Shown here one piece after another: positions 24,093 to 36,720 of a stretch of 64,000 nucleotides of DNA (the stretch's first letter is position 1; every line of letters starts with the position of its first letter). This stretch comes from Aldrovandia affinis. Taxonomy: Eukaryota > Chordata > Actinopteri > Notacanthiformes > Halosauridae. A program made the translations under genes and the position numbers. The notes beneath the pieces were generated by a model. The model did not search any database, was not told the origin of the DNA, and saw nothing but the letters and a program-made list of their open reading frames with translations. The stretch spans positions 3,592,892-3,656,891 of the forward strand of contig JAINUG010000085.1 of NCBI GenBank assembly GCA_029706075.1, written 5' to 3'.

Positions 24093-24582
24093 CCCCTCCC
24101 GTGAGCGATTAGATGGCCCACTTCAGAAAACCCCGCTCATGATCTGCTCAAGTTCAGAGACATTGTTTTTTGATGAGGACCTTCATCAAACTGTGAAGTT
24201 TAATTCCCATGGCTTAGATGTCCATATGTACATTTTAGAGAAGAGATATGGGTTCTTTTCCATATTTACTGTGAAAGCAACATCAACATAGGAGCAACAA
24301 TGTGGAACTGAAGAAAGAAGCAAGATTTATTTATTTGCATTTTTGTAAAGCTTCCCAAGCATGGATTTCAACCTGCAAGCTTTGCTTAAACCGGTTTTGC
24401 TACACAAAAGTGCACCATGCAGACCTTACAGTAAAACATGGGCAATATTTGTTGGAATTATTAAAACACACGGATCCAAATGTTAACCAACATGTATTAA
24501 TCCTCATGACATTTTTATTTTCCAGTGAAAATTTCTTGACCTGACTTTTGCTTCTTTTTTTATTGTTTTTAAAGCCTATATA

Positions 24583-24588
24583 AATAAA
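24583..24588 (+). terminator. vipas39: Candidate vipas39 poly(A) signal
   Basis: AATAAA about 490 bases after the vipas39 stop (TGA at 24090-24092), inside TATAAATAAATAC. The interval 24093-24600 is AT-rich and reads as 3' UTR. Beyond it, to about 25.7 kb, I see no gene. Confidence 0.55.
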
Positions 24589-25739
24589 TACAAAAATGAT
24601 TAAAAGGACCTTGTATTTAATCAGTGTTAAGCCTTAAAATGAGATGCTCTTGTTTATTAAGTAACTCACAAAGAATCAGATGTAATTATGTGTTTACGAC
24701 TGCACGTTTTTTGTTTTGTTGGGGGGGGGTTCATCATTTCCATTTCTATTTTCTGAAGTAAGCCTTCAGCATTGTAGAATTTATTATCTGCGCTTATTTA
24801 ATTGCTCTAAACTCGCAAGCACCACAAACCAGGTAGTCGAGCCAAGAGGCAGGTACTGAGGAAGACAGTGAACAAGATATAGCACAAGATATCAGACACC
24901 TTGTGAGGTTGGGGGACAACTATGGGAAGTTGTAAAGGTCCAAGCGCTGATCTCTGGTGAGGGACTCAAAACCATTGTGGTCTTCTAGGGCTTTCCCTGT
25001 GTGAGAGAGGAGAAAGGAAGGGAATGTCCAGCTGCTGTTCCTCTTCACCATTGTTTTCACTTCTACTCTCAAGACAGAACTCCACTAAAAGAATGTTGAG
25101 GCCTCAAGTACCCCAAGTTGTTGAGGTACAGATGTTTGAACATATTTTTTGTCAATGGTATGTTCAGGCCTCTTGTGGCTCCCTCCTATCCCACTTTCCA
25201 GTTGACTATGAACATCGTTCCTTATCTTGCGTCGGTTTACTTTTCATTTTTATATTCACAAAGATGCAAATTGCACCACGAATTTGAATTGGCGTTGAAA
25301 TTCAAACAACCTGTAGGCCTATTCAAATGCATGCACGGGAAGTTGAGGACAGTCCGTGTACTTCTGGTTTTATGATTGAGTACGTGATATTTTATGAAAG
25401 TCGGTTCGCATAGCATTTGAGTGACTACTGTACTTTCCCCTTTCTTGTTTTTGAGTTTTAAAGGGATTGGGCACCCATGACTATCCTCAGTGCCAGTTTG
25501 TTTCGCTATTGGGACTCGGCGATTTAACCTTTATTAAGATCCGTAGTTTATCATACACACAGCACAACTCTGTTCACTCGCTAATTATGAGTGATTTGGT
25601 TTTGAGTAAAGAATTCAAGGAATTGACTCAAGCGTATCCATTTATGAGGTTCCAGAAATCCTCATATTTTTTTGTCTTTACCTCCTTTTCTATCCCATAC
25701 AAACGTATGCTAATGTTATACCTACTGTATAATTAGGTC

Positions 25740-25938
25740 TTTCTCCCGATCTGAATACACTGGAACCGTTCGCCATGGCTGTTCTCTCACAGGCGTCCTC
25801 TGCCGGCTCGCTCGATTTCCGCGTGGTCCTCATAAAGCGAAAGCTCTACTGCTTTCAAACACGCGTGGTGTCCGTCAGTGTACAGTGTGCACGGACCTGA
25901 CACATTCTAAGGGATGGTCCTCCGTTTATTTGACGCTG
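25740..25938 (+). promoter_or_regulatory. gpr132: Probable gpr132 promoter and 5' UTR exon
   Basis: A locally GC-richer, CpG-bearing stretch (CTCGCTCGATTTCCGCGTGG, ACACGCGTGGTGTCCGTC) ends in a consensus donor GACGCTG|GTAAGT at 25938. The gpr132 coding exon opens behind an acceptor at 28962 and so needs an upstream non-coding exon, and this is the best candidate. The left edge is approximate. The pairing is inference. Confidence 0.5.
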
Positions 25939-27150
25939 GTAAGTTCATAGTCTAATTATTCAACCCTAACATAAATTAACTAACTTTATGCTGGAAATCG
26001 TGCAGGAATGTATGTCTCAAAGAAATGTAGCAGTAAGCTAAGGAATAGAGTTCGTTTAACATCGCAGTAGCCTACAGTATTCAGAGTGATTAAGAAAATG
26101 TTGTATTTACTATATATGTAACTTTGTACATGTAAAATGTAGAAACAGACTGGTTTATGCTATGATGTGAATATTTACTTTCTCAATGCCATGCCCTTTC
26201 AGATATATTTAAATGTTACCAACAGTCCTTAAAACATGTTTTACTTCTTTTTTTATGGCCAGCTTATTGAATCTGAAATACTTTACTGTCTGTACAAATA
26301 ATTACGTGCCTATGTTATCTAATGAGGAACAGTTTACCATTTTAGAAGAAGTAGCCTACCAAACTAAGCCGTTTTATGATAATTCTAACCAAAGGAAAGG
26401 CACTTAATATGAATGACCGTTTACAGTTTTCTCGATTGTTAAACAAAATACAGAGTGATAAATTATTTACATGTGTTATGTACCAGCATTGACTATATTA
26501 TTATTATTAGCAGCCTATTGTTATTATAAAAAAATATTCTTAGACAAAGCACTGCCATCAATTAATGTCAATCAAATTTTCGCATTTTAAAATGGCTAAA
26601 CTGTACTGTTACTAATTTAAAAAGATTGATTACTCCGTTATTACTTCCTTTATGAATGACTATTTATGAAACATCTATATTGAGGGAACCCAAAGAAACA
26701 TGGTGTGTAGCTCGCTATAGTAATCATTTTCCTTCAATTGAACGTGGTGTGCCGTCTGGGGAATATAATGGCTCTGTCGACATTCAGAGTACGGCACGAC
26801 CCATTTGGTATGCTATAGAAACCCGCCTGTGAAATGGAAAAAGAGGAGGGATATGGCTAACTACAAACACTTAAGATGCTCGCAGATGACAAGCTACTGT
26901 TGAAGCGAGTAATGGATGTGAATACGCCTTCGCACTTCACCCGCGCGAATAGCCCCACTGACTCTAATTGGAGCTGACGCGTCCAGAAAGAGTTTCATGA
27001 AATAAGGAGGTCATGTCAATTCCATCGCCGTTGATGTGTGGCTGCCTTACAGGAGAGAAATGACAAAGCCATTTGACAGCTTTACATGGACCCTCTCAAT
27101 ATCGATCGGATGCCTTGTCTCGAGAAAGAACATGGGTTTCAGCTAGGCTA

Positions 27151-27191
27151 TATATTGGGGGGGGACATTTTTGGCTGTCCCCCCCAATATA
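27151..27191. repeat. Near-perfect G/C-run hairpin
   Basis: TATATTGGGGGGGGACA (27151-27167) faces TGTCCCCCCCAATATA (27176-27191) across an 8-base TTTTTGGC loop. The arms are complementary except for one extra G. It lies upstream of gpr132, probably in its 5' intron. It could be a fold-back remnant of a mobile element; no flanking duplication is seen. Confidence 0.85.
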
Positions 27192-27412
27192 TACACGTCT
27201 GTCTCTGCAGACGACTGCTAAACATATCACAACATATTTCAAGATTGATTTGAAATGAACATTTTGTTTTTCAAATATTCTGTGGATAAATAATAATATT
27301 TTCCATAAAGAAGGGGGGGAGGGGTAATAGTCAAAACATGAACTAAACGACCTCATTCTGCGACTAGCCTATTGTGTGTGGTTATGAATCATACGTTAAG
27401 ATCTGGTAAGTG

Positions 27413-27590
27413 TAGACTCCCAGGTAGCGCAACTGGTAAAGGCACTCGCCCGGAGTGCATGTTGCCCACTGCGGCCAGGGTTTGATCCCCACCTGTGCCA
27501 GCCCGGCTCTGGCTGGGAGTCCTGTTGCTTCTCCGCCCCAGGGGTAGGGGGAGGGTTTGGTGAAAAACAGGGAAGTAATCTCAAATAAAA
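27413..27590 (+). mobile_element. tRNA-derived SINE, family C
   Basis: The head CTCCCAGGTAGCGCAACTGG looks like a tRNA A-box region, and CAGGGTTTGATCCCCACC is a B-box-like block about 45 bases on. A GC-rich body follows (GGCTCTGGCTGGGAGTCC, CCCCAGGGGTAGGGGGAGGG) and the tail is A-rich, AATAAAAAAAACT. It differs from families A and B in sequence. It is the only copy I see in the window. Confidence 0.7.
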
Positions 27591-28976
27591 AAAACTGGTT
27601 AGTGTGACAGATAGGATAGTGGAGGTGGTTTTCTCGGGTTACATTTTAGACATGGCCTTCGATTGATCGATTGCTGATGCGTGTAGATTGCTTATCATCT
27701 GGATTAAATTAGAATGCTGAAAATGAATGAGGTTTGTTCCTACTGTCAGTTATAAAGGAGATTCCTGTTTTGTGACTCATTAACTAATGGCGGTTTTATA
27801 AAAGTGATGCAGATGCAGGTCTTTGCTAGGTTTGCTGAACTACTATTAGGAGACCCCTAAGGCAATGTGAAAGTTGGTGTTTTTAGGTGTATTTATATGC
27901 AGTAGTTGTAATTCTGGATATTGGTAGTCCTCCCCATCTATTCAGTTGCATTTTTTTCTTCATATTTATTCTTTACATTTTATTACATTTACAAGTGATA
28001 AATATCAAATGTAAAATATGGAGATTTCAGATACAGATACAGAACAGATTTCAATAGGAGACCTGGCTGTCACCCTTTCTGTCCTGGTCATGACCCATTT
28101 CTTCCCGTGTTAAGTGATGTGGTTGTTTTTCCATATTTCCACTCTCCTCTAAGTCAAGTGATGAATATTTCAGGAGCTGTCTCATTAAGCTGGGGGAGGG
28201 AAATGATGTGTTTAAATCAAAAAAGCCTCTGCTGGGATAGCAGTAGTTGAATTTCATTTTTCTCCACATAGATTGTGGATTTGTATGTGCACTGCACTGA
28301 GAACAAAGGAAATGGTTTGTGTGTCAGAGTGACTCAGAGTCAGTGTGCCCTTAATATATGTGCTTAACAGGAAAGGAACAAAATTAGAAGACAATGTTTC
28401 TGTTGCATCTTTAAATAGATATGGAAATATCAGCCAAAGCGGGATGACTTTGGTCATAGGAAAAGGTGTTTATGTGACTGCCACCCCTGCCCATCACTCC
28501 CATCCTAAAAGGCTGATAAGTTCAGGGAATGAAGTGTCATTCCTGTCGAAGGCACAGAATAGAAAGGTGTAAACCTGATGATCTCTTGAAACCAGCATGA
28601 TGTGCCAGATCACATGAAATTAGTTGTTGAATTCATCAGTGTATATCCCATGAATAACTCCGGTACTGTTTAGGATTTCACTTTGCTGTCATTGGAGTCC
28701 CACAGTTTGGAAAGGTTAATGTTTGTGTGTGTCTGGCTGTGCGTGTATGTATTTTATGTGTTAGTTTGCACTTGTAAGTAAACCTTGAACCCTCAAATCT
28801 GCAACATACTGTATGTCATTTCTTCTCAGAAAAGAATGTACTCCGAAAACAAAAGCGTTTAATGTACTCGGAAAATATTGCTCAAATCAAATGTTTAAAG
28901 ATGCAACTTGTGATTATCTACTTACTCATCAGTGACTGAAAGCTCTTGTGTTTCCCTAATAGTCACCCCAGAAGCA

Positions 28977-30020
28977 ATGCATGAGCCGAGTATGATGCAG
29001 CCGCTGGTGGCTGGCAACACGAGCAGCAACTGCACTCCACCCTATGAACAGGACCGCATCCCGCTGATGGTGCTGTACATCATGGTGGTGGCGATCGGGC
29101 TGCCAGCCAACGTGGCCACTGTCATCATGACTTTCCTGCAGGTGCGGCGCAAGAATGTGCTGGGCATGTACCTGCTGAGCCTGTCCCTGTGCGACCTCAT
29201 GTACATATGCACGCTGCCCGTGTGGACGATTTACATCGAAGCAGGCCACCAGTGGGTATATAGCTCCCTGGCCTGTAAGGTCACGAGCTACGTCTTCTTC
29301 ACCAACATGTACATCAGCATCTTCTTGCTGTGCTGCGTGTCCATCGACCGCTACGTGGCGGTGGTATACGCCGTGGAGTCCCGTGGTCTGAGGCAGCAGA
29401 AGCTGCCAGGCGTCATCACGCTGGTTATCTGCCTTGTGGTCATGATCGGGCATATTCCCGTCTTCACCATGTCGGAGGGCGATACCGACACCAGGGAGAA
29501 GCACTGCTTTGAGCCGGGCAAGAGCAGCGCCACGGTGACCGGCTTCAACTACGCCCGCTTCATCATTGGCTTCTTCATCCCTCTCTGCATCCTGCTGTTC
29601 ACCAACCAAGCCATCCTGGCCAACATCCAGGCCAGCACGGGGCTCCGGCACCAGCAGAAGGTCAAGGTCAGGTACTTGGCATTGGCGGTCATCCTTTTCT
29701 TCCTGCTCTTCTTCGCCCCCTACCACCTTATCCTGCTGGGGCGCGCCATCATGTACCACTTCCCTGGCTCCCAGGAAGAGTGCCTCTTCGAGAAGAGAAT
29801 CTACACACCCTACACCATTTCCCTGGGGCTGGCCACTGTCAACAGCGCCACAAACCCCATCCTTTACGTGCTGGCCAGCAACAACATCCGCAAGGAGATC
29901 CGGCAGAGCCTGGCCAGCCTCCGCGGCCACAGCAGCCAGCAGCACCGGTACACGGACAGCAGCCAGAACAGGATGCATAACTCGTTGGACGCAGGCCCCA
30001 TGCGAGGGAACCACACGTGA
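28977..30020 (+). CDS. gpr132: G protein-coupled receptor 132 (G2A-like), single coding exon
   Basis: A rhodopsin-class receptor of the GPR4/GPR65/GPR68/GPR132 group, whose members respond to protons and some lysolipid or oxidised fatty-acid ligands. It has 347 codons, no break and seven hydrophobic segments. Visible features: N-terminal sequons NTS and NCT, TM1 with GLPANVATVI, TM2 with SLSLCDLMYICTLPVW, the TM3 ACKVTSYVFF cysteine, DRYVAVVYAVESRG at the TM3 cytoplasmic end, TM6 FAPYHLILL, and NPILYVLASN in TM7. AVVYAVESRG and the TM6-TM7 text are closest, from memory, to mammalian GPR132 rather than GPR65 or GPR68. The start is the ATG at 28977, because CCTAATAG just before it (ending 28962) is a good acceptor. 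The open frame continues upstream to 28932 only by chance. cdca4 follows on the same strand, as in human. Confidence 0.93.
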   Translation: MHEPSMMQPLVAGNTSSNCTPPYEQDRIPLMVLYIMVVAIGLPANVATVIMTFLQVRRKNVLGMYLLSLSLCDLMYICTLPVWTIYIEAGHQWVYSSLACKVTSYVFFTNMYISIFLLCCVSIDRYVAVVYAVESRGLRQQKLPGVITLVICLVVMIGHIPVFTMSEGDTDTREKHCFEPGKSSATVTGFNYARFIIGFFIPLCILLFTNQAILANIQASTGLRHQQKVKVRYLALAVILFFLLFFAPYHLILLGRAIMYHFPGSQEECLFEKRIYTPYTISLGLATVNSATNPILYVLASNNIRKEIRQSLASLRGHSSQQHRYTDSSQNRMHNSLDAGPMRGNHT

Positions 30021-32760
30021 GAGTGGTAGGCGGCACCCCCGGATTTTGGAGAAAGGCTAGGGAGCTGAACTGCTGCTTGTGTTGCCCTGGGGCTTATGTG
30101 GAGTCTGCTGTGTGTGCCAGAGCCAAACCATTTATACATTTTTTTTTTTTTTTTTTTTTTTTTTTCTTTGTTCATATCCACTGTTATCTTAAGAGGATAT
30201 CACATATTTCATATTTGATCATTTCGAGTACTAGGACATTTATTTAAAATGTATCATTGCTATGAATATTTAAGATGCTTCCATGTTCTGAAATATCAAT
30301 TGATGTATCTAATGGTTTGCAACAGTTTATGATATTTAGAAATAATGCTGGTTTTCTACATTTAAAAAGGGGTGGAAATGGATTCATAAGAAGCAGAGCA
30401 CTTCCAAAACGTGTAAAGTATGTAAAGTGAATTTGTGTATGACATATGTATATGTGTTGAGAACTAGGCTGACAAATAGATTGAGTAGTTTGAACCTGAT
30501 TGACCCAAAGTTGTAGATTTCTTGACGTGGTGGATGATTGAGGCCAACTCTGGCACATTTGTGGTTGTGCTGTAATTAACAAACTATGTTGTTCTCCAAG
30601 GAGCAAACCACACTAAGGGCCAACTTGGATTATTTTTGTTGAACCCTTCATGGTGGCAGCTAGCATTATACATAGCAGATAGGTGGTTATAGCATTGTTG
30701 CTGGCCCTTTGCATTTCCGACTAGCAAACGGAACATTGCCACTTAAACAACCTTGGTGAAACTCTGCCACACATACTGGATATTTGTTGTTTTATTTTAA
30801 AGTTGTAGTTTAGTATTTCCTGCTCCAAGACATTATGTTGAACCTTTGTATAATGTTTTAAAATTTATCATCCAGTTTCGACAGAGAATGTAACTAACAG
30901 AACCAGCCAAGCACTGAATACAATTTACAGCATTTATACAAAATTCACATCCTTGTGTACACATACTAGATTGTAAAACACACTTTTTTTTTTTTTTTTT
31001 TTTTTTCACTGCAGTAGTTAGTATTTTCCATATGTAATTTCAATATTTTAACAGATTGTTAAAATCACTATTTGGTCATGAACAGATCAATCAGAGGTAT
31101 TAATCAGAGGTGTACAGTGGCAATGCACAACGTTAATACCAGGTGGTGAGAAACAGTTGAACACAGTCAGGACATAATCAATAGGAGAATCACAGGGCCT
31201 TTGGAATATTTAATCACAGAATCTGTTTCTTTTCATCATCTCACAAGAAATGGAATAATCCTAGATGATGCAATAATGAGAGATTGCAGTTATTGTTGAC
31301 AGTGTATTTAAGCCTAAACTGCCAAGAAACATTTTTCTGTATTGTCATGAATAGCCATTTGCAGCAATGTAAAGCCATATAGCTTGTTCTTTACAATATT
31401 TCAATCCATTGTTGGGAAAACAGTATTTTTAACGTAATATGTTGTGTCACTCACTTTCTATTTTGTAATTTTGGTGATTAGTGGTAGTGAGATGCAAGGG
31501 CTTTAGAATGTTAGATACAGGAAGGTTGTGTCATCCAAATAATATGGAACAGGCACAGCACAGTGTATAATGAAGTGGGTTTTTAAAGATCTGGCAAGAG
31601 TGTTTGAGGAAGTTTGTGGGTGTCACAAAAAAAGTTCCGTTTGTGACCCAAAAGACATTATTTTTGATGATGGGTCTTGAACACCTTGGTCTGGTTAGCA
31701 TACAGTAATTCTCAGAAAGTTGCACTGGAGGAAATGCGTCACCATTTAATTTTTTTAAATCAGCTCAAGGATCATGAGCGAGGTTAAGCAATGGGTGTTG
31801 GTACTGAGTGTTTTGTAAAAGTAAGCTATATGAAGAAGTATTTTTGAGATGTGCTTTAATCCATTGATATTGAAGCAAGTAAAGTAAGTAGTGTTTATTG
31901 TTGTTAACCCTTTCAGCCCTAATTAAATGCCGCTTCTCTCTTCAAATCTCCTCAGCTCTCCTCCGACTCTGTGAGCTCCGTGCTTTTTTTTTTTTTTTGG
32001 TGAACTACCATAATAACCCTAAATGGTTAGACAGAGCAGCTTCTCTGCTTTCAGGAACTGTTGGATTTTGTTCTATTGCGCATATAATTCAAGAATTACG
32101 GCAATGAAAATGACGCATGTAATATCATGTCGGCGGCGACATGGCCGTTTTAGAAGGGTTAACCAGTTTTAACTTTTGTTCATGTGCACATTGCCACACA
32201 CCCTATTGGGTAAATCCTACACTTGACTCTTTTGCTGCTGTAACACAAATCACTGAAGACTTTGCTCAACAGGAAGAATTTCATTAATATCCTTCTCTTT
32301 CCCTGCAGCACTTAATGGTATTTCCTAATTTCCCTTTTTCAAAATTTGTGAAACTTTGTATTAATATTTGTTTTTAAGGATGTACAGTTGCCAAATGCAT
32401 GTTGCGTTCTGCCCCCTTCTCATCACATGCGCCTACAGCAAGTGAATTGTTCCCATGGTGCCAGTACTCCTGTGGTATTGGGAAATACTTTCTGTCAGTG
32501 CACAGGTGAATGTGAGTCTCCTCTGTTCTGAATATAAACTGTAAAAATGGCATGATTAAAGCTTTAAGCAAATAAGGAAAAGTGTCATATCAGATTATTT
32601 TGCCCTATGAAGGAACAAATTGGAATCTGAGTGCCTTTGTGTGGTGACTTTGTGTGGAAATCAGGACTGGTATGTATATCAGGGCACTGGTTCGTAATCT
32701 TATTTTTGAGACATATTTGTTCCATATTGCAATATTGCTGATGACCAATAACAGTTATTA
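30021..32760 (+). other. gpr132 3' UTR/flank, no gene seen
   Basis: AT-rich sequence after the gpr132 stop. Homopolymer T runs lie at 30139-30165 and 30984-31006. I see no coding exon with homology and no clear single poly(A) site, so the 3' end of gpr132 is not placed. Confidence 0.5.
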
Positions 32761-32769
32761 AAATTATTT

Positions 32770-32990
32770 TGACCTTTAAACGCAGTGCAGTAACTGCACT
32801 ACTTCTCAATGCTGCTTGCGATATTATTTCTCGCACAAGATCAGTGACAACGATGATTCTCTGGCGATCTAGGCGATACATTTTTATTAACTGTGCATCA
32901 TCAAACATTTCTAAAACATTCTTCCTGTCTTGGAAGGCGCGAGCACGTCTCCGTCTCCACAACTGTACTGTCTTGCCTACTTCTAGCCGA
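32770..32990 (-). mobile_element. PIF/Harbinger transposase fragment
   Basis: The minus strand reads RRRRARAFQDRKNVLEMFDD followed by AQLIKMYRLDRQRIIVVTDLV and REII. This has the shape of the N-terminal region of Harbinger (HARBI1-like) nucleases: a basic R-rich start, then LEMFDD, then a Y-R-hydrophobic-R block. Only about 75 residues match before the frame becomes meaningless, and the catalytic part is absent. The ends of the element were not located. Confidence 0.65.
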
Positions 32991-33527
32991 GTTAAGAGAG
33001 CTCCAAAGGTCTCTTAAATACTTGACAGTTTAAGAGTAATTTTAAGACCAGAGAAAATTGATAAATTACTTTTATTCTTAAATTTGAGTGTAGGAGTAAA
33101 AGTCACCAATTCTTACACTTAAGTTTACTCTGAGTGCCTCTTAAACCTATGTTTTATGAGCACAATATGTTGTGTGTGGTGGATATTTTCTGGGAAAATT
33201 CACTCACTTCCATGAAAGGGGATTTAAAAAGTATAAAGTAGTTTTTTCGCATGTTGGATACATTATTTTATATCAAAATCATGAAGTATTTGATTGAAAA
33301 TTGAAAAGTATTTTCTTATGCATCTTATATCTGAAGGATGAAACAAAAATGATGATGGTTAGTGCCTTCAAAAAAGTACAAAGCTGTAAATGCAGCCTCT
33401 GTTTATACACTAGAGAGATTTGTTTGCTAGAGATTATACTTTGGTGCAAATGACTTGCCCTCCTTACACTGTTTGGCGGTATCTTGCGCTGCCCTGCTGA
33501 CCTGGCCATTCTGATGCTGTCTGTAGT

Positions 33528-33924
33528 TTTTTTTTTTTTTTAAAGACTTCAAAGATTTTGTTTCTGATTTTCTCCCATTTTCTCCCAATTTAGTAGCCAA
33601 TTAGACCCGCTATTTTATGTCAATCCCCCCCTAGTAATGTGAGTTTGCTGCCGTAGTTCTGCGACAGGTAGTGATGAAGGCGAAGCATTGTCTCCTCCAA
33701 GACAGCACTCGCCAGGCCGCCGACTGTAACCCGGTACTACAGGGCCACTCTTATGCGCAGCGAACCTCCTGTCGGCTTCCCTCCCCCCTCCCTGGGGCGG
33801 ACAGCCAATCGCCACCCCTGGTGGCACTCCTGGCCAGAGCCGACTCTGGCGAGATGGGGAATCGAACCCAGGTCCCCATGGCCAGTGTTGAACGTTGTAA
33901 CCACTGGACCACGCGGGAGGCCCA
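33528..33924 (-). mobile_element. tRNA-Glu-type SINE (family A), full-length, with target duplication
   Basis: A well-preserved reverse copy. It has a T-rich tail side (33528-33541), TTTCTCCCAATTTAGTAGCC, the body with GGGGCGGACAGCCAATCGCC, and the head whose reverse strand reads GGTCCAGTGGTTACAAC and CCTGGGTTCGATTCC. The direct repeat TGTCTGTAGT occurs at 33518-33527 and 33925-33934. At about 397 bp it is the best copy for defining the family. Confidence 0.9.
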
Positions 33925-35345
33925 TGTCTGTAGTATCTTGATTTTGGAACAATTTCACATTGCCAGTGTGAGAAGCTACAAAGATGTCATCTGGCTAGTG
34001 GCAGGCAGACAAATAGCAGGTACAGTGTTGTGGAGGTGAAAACACAAGAGTGGCACTCACAAATGTTGGGGGAAAACGAAGTGGGTTTTGTGTATTCTAC
34101 TTGAGCTTTTTCAAAAGGAAATGCTTGTATAACTCTTCTTCTTTGCTTCATATTGTAGGGCAAGTATATCATGGTTGATGGTCATGGAACCTTCAAGGAT
34201 TCAGAGGCATTATGGCATTGACATGTTCATTAAGATCCTCCCTGTGCTGGTTGTGTCTTTAGATTTACATAACATGCATTATTTGATGTGCACAGAAATG
34301 TTGTGTAGAATGACACATTTGCCCATAGATGATGGTTTGTATATAGATTCATGGCTGGATAATGGAAGAGTGAAACTGTAGAACTGAAAAATTGGGCCAT
34401 ACTCTTCTCAGACATGAACACTTTGACTATTAAATAACACATATAGTATCCAACACTGTTAACACATGATTTATTTGAATAGATATTTAGAGCAACAAGA
34501 TACATGGGAGAACCATATATGTGTGATGAATTTATCTAAATATTGAGGCATCTGGTCCTTTGAATAAAATTAATATTATTTGCTGAGAGCTTGACATTAG
34601 ACAAAAGGTGATGTAGACTGAAAAGATGTGCTCTACATTGCCAGAAACTTCAAAGTGGCTGTGTCAAACAATGTGTGATCTGCTCTGCTTAGCTGCGTTA
34701 GTTCATATTAATATGAATTGTGCTTTTGTCTGCACAAAATATTTGAGGTCAGAGTCTGTGTTTGAAACTACACGTAGTTGCACTAACAGGAAGCGGGTTC
34801 AGGTAGCATTGGTTTATATACTTACATACACACTCTGTGCTGAACCGCAGCTGGATGAGAGAATGAGAACCCAAAAGAGATCTGTCACCTACAGTAACCC
34901 GCCAGCCAGTGTAGCCTGGGAGATTAGATAAGCGGATGAGAAGAAACTAAAATGTTTCCAACAAAAATGTGCACAGCACAGTTCAAATGACAGTAGACGT
35001 AACTGCGGAAATCCGTAACCTTCAAAAGGAGCAGATTGTTCTGTTTTAGAATGTTAAGTTGTGAATCACTGATTTGGATTCAGCAGTGCATTCAACCACA
35101 AATTGTGGGGCTTGGTTGCTATTTGTCGGATGCCCCAATACAACAATTGACAGAGAACTAAAGCTGAACAAACCACAGATTTTATAACAGTTCTGGTCAA
35201 ATCACCACCATTGACCAGATTTCAGTAATAGGGAGTCTGAATTTTGAACTATATGTTTTTGTCAAAAACTACAATATAAAGAAAGATTCCTCTGAATGCA
35301 AATACATTGCTTGACATGTGAATATATGTTTTAAAAAATGATTTT

Positions 35346-35372
35346 AAAATATATATATATATATATATATAA
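35346..35372. repeat. AT dinucleotide microsatellite
   Basis: An (AT)n tract within the gene-poor interval after gpr132. No gene is seen between 33.9 and 36.1 kb. Confidence 0.85.
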
Positions 35373-36149
35373 ACACACATGTATACAGTATGTATGGAGA
35401 CATGCTCAGCATATTTGGTAGGTGAGGAAGACCACTAAGGTTAGACAATAGGAGCTCCCTGGTCAAAAAGAAAGAAAGAAAGGGAATAAGCACAATAAGG
35501 GAAATCACTGAATGATTAATTAAGTGACACTATTAGGGTAAAGCATGGTCACCCAGAGTAGGACATGTGTGTGGTCAGCTTGTATGCCTACCCTCTGCTT
35601 GTAGAGCAATCCATGAATAATTAATTGGCTCCATGAAGATGCGCACTGTTTAATTGGGCCCCAATAAATCATTAAGTACGAGCATCTGGTTGCAGGCCCC
35701 CACCCCCATATGGAAGCGCGCACACACACACACATACACACTCAGACTGATGTTGAGGCCTGTTTGTCTGAGGTGCTTGGCACTGTCTGGACATCCTAAT
35801 AGCAGCAGGGGCTTCGGGCCCATCAGTTGTGTGACAGGTGACCAGAGCAACTATCAGCTGGTGGCCATTTGCGCATTATTCACCTGACTTCACCCACCCT
35901 GTCCCACCTAACCCTCTGTCTCTTACCCAACAGAAGATCTGTCAGTGGAGCTGTTTATGTTGCATTGTGCTGTACCATACTGTCTAATCTGAGAGTGATC
36001 CAGGTTAATAATAGTCACCAGTGGCAGTGGTAGAAAAGCAAAACATGATCTCTGTTCATTTAAAGCTGAAGAGAAAATTCACAATGTGGTTGCTACACAT
36101 GCCTCTGCTGTTGGTCAACTGCTGTTAGACATAGGTTGTGATTTTGCAC

Positions 36150-36720
36150 ACAAGGAGGCACTCTGTACACAGTTTCACACCGCACACCCAATTAAGAGCC
36201 TCCCGGCCTGGCCTATCCGCCCGGCCCACCTCGTCACTCAAAGGGCTAAACCGTTATTGGGTACATTCACACCCTATACACCCATCCGACGCCACAGATA
36301 CACAACATGGAACAACAAAAAAGCGAAATACAGTGGAGCCCCCAGCCACACCACAATGCCAGTGGAGGACTGCCACAAAAGGACTGCCGCCACTCCAGGC
36401 TGGTCTGCAAAGCGGTGCGGCGCCACCTCCACTCAAGTTCTCCCCGGCTCACAGTCCCTTCGCGGCTCTGATCACATTCGCCCTGGTCAGATCTGCAAAA
36501 CACTGTTTGAATTAGCAAATTAGCTCCAACGCCAGCCTCGATTCCTTGCTTCCCATCTGCTTCGGCTTGTCCTGTAGTCTTCACCGCCATTCCGCCGCAG
36601 AACCAAAAGTAACGTTGCCTTTGTTTTCTTTTTCAGTCCCAGGTCCCCGCACTGTGCCTTCCCCACATGACTTGCTTTCCCTGTTTCCTCTCTTTTCTCC
36701 CCAGGTAAGCTGCTATTATA
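36150..36720. other. Unexplained GC-richer island with overlapping open frames
   Basis: GC content rises against AT-rich flanks. Two plus-strand frames stay open for 145 and 125 codons over the same bases, and a minus frame for 107. At 36631-36703 a pyrimidine-rich TTTCTTTTTCAG and a CTCCCCAG|GTAAGC bracket an exon-like block of about 70 bp. No translated frame resembles a family I know. It could be an old retroelement piece, a non-coding exon or a promoter. Confidence 0.35.

Noticed and set aside
28932-28976. Upstream extension of the gpr132 frame
   Set aside because: It begins with GTG, contains a splice acceptor (CCTAATAG ending 28962), and the ATG at 28977 is the natural start.
28956-30014. 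A 352-codon minus-strand open frame across gpr132
   Set aside because: It is the shadow of the GC-rich gpr132 coding exon. The plus strand has the full seven-segment receptor and DRY/NPxxY motifs.
29566-30060. 164-codon plus-strand frame overlapping gpr132
   Set aside because: Serine/threonine/proline-rich shadow in another phase of the same exon.
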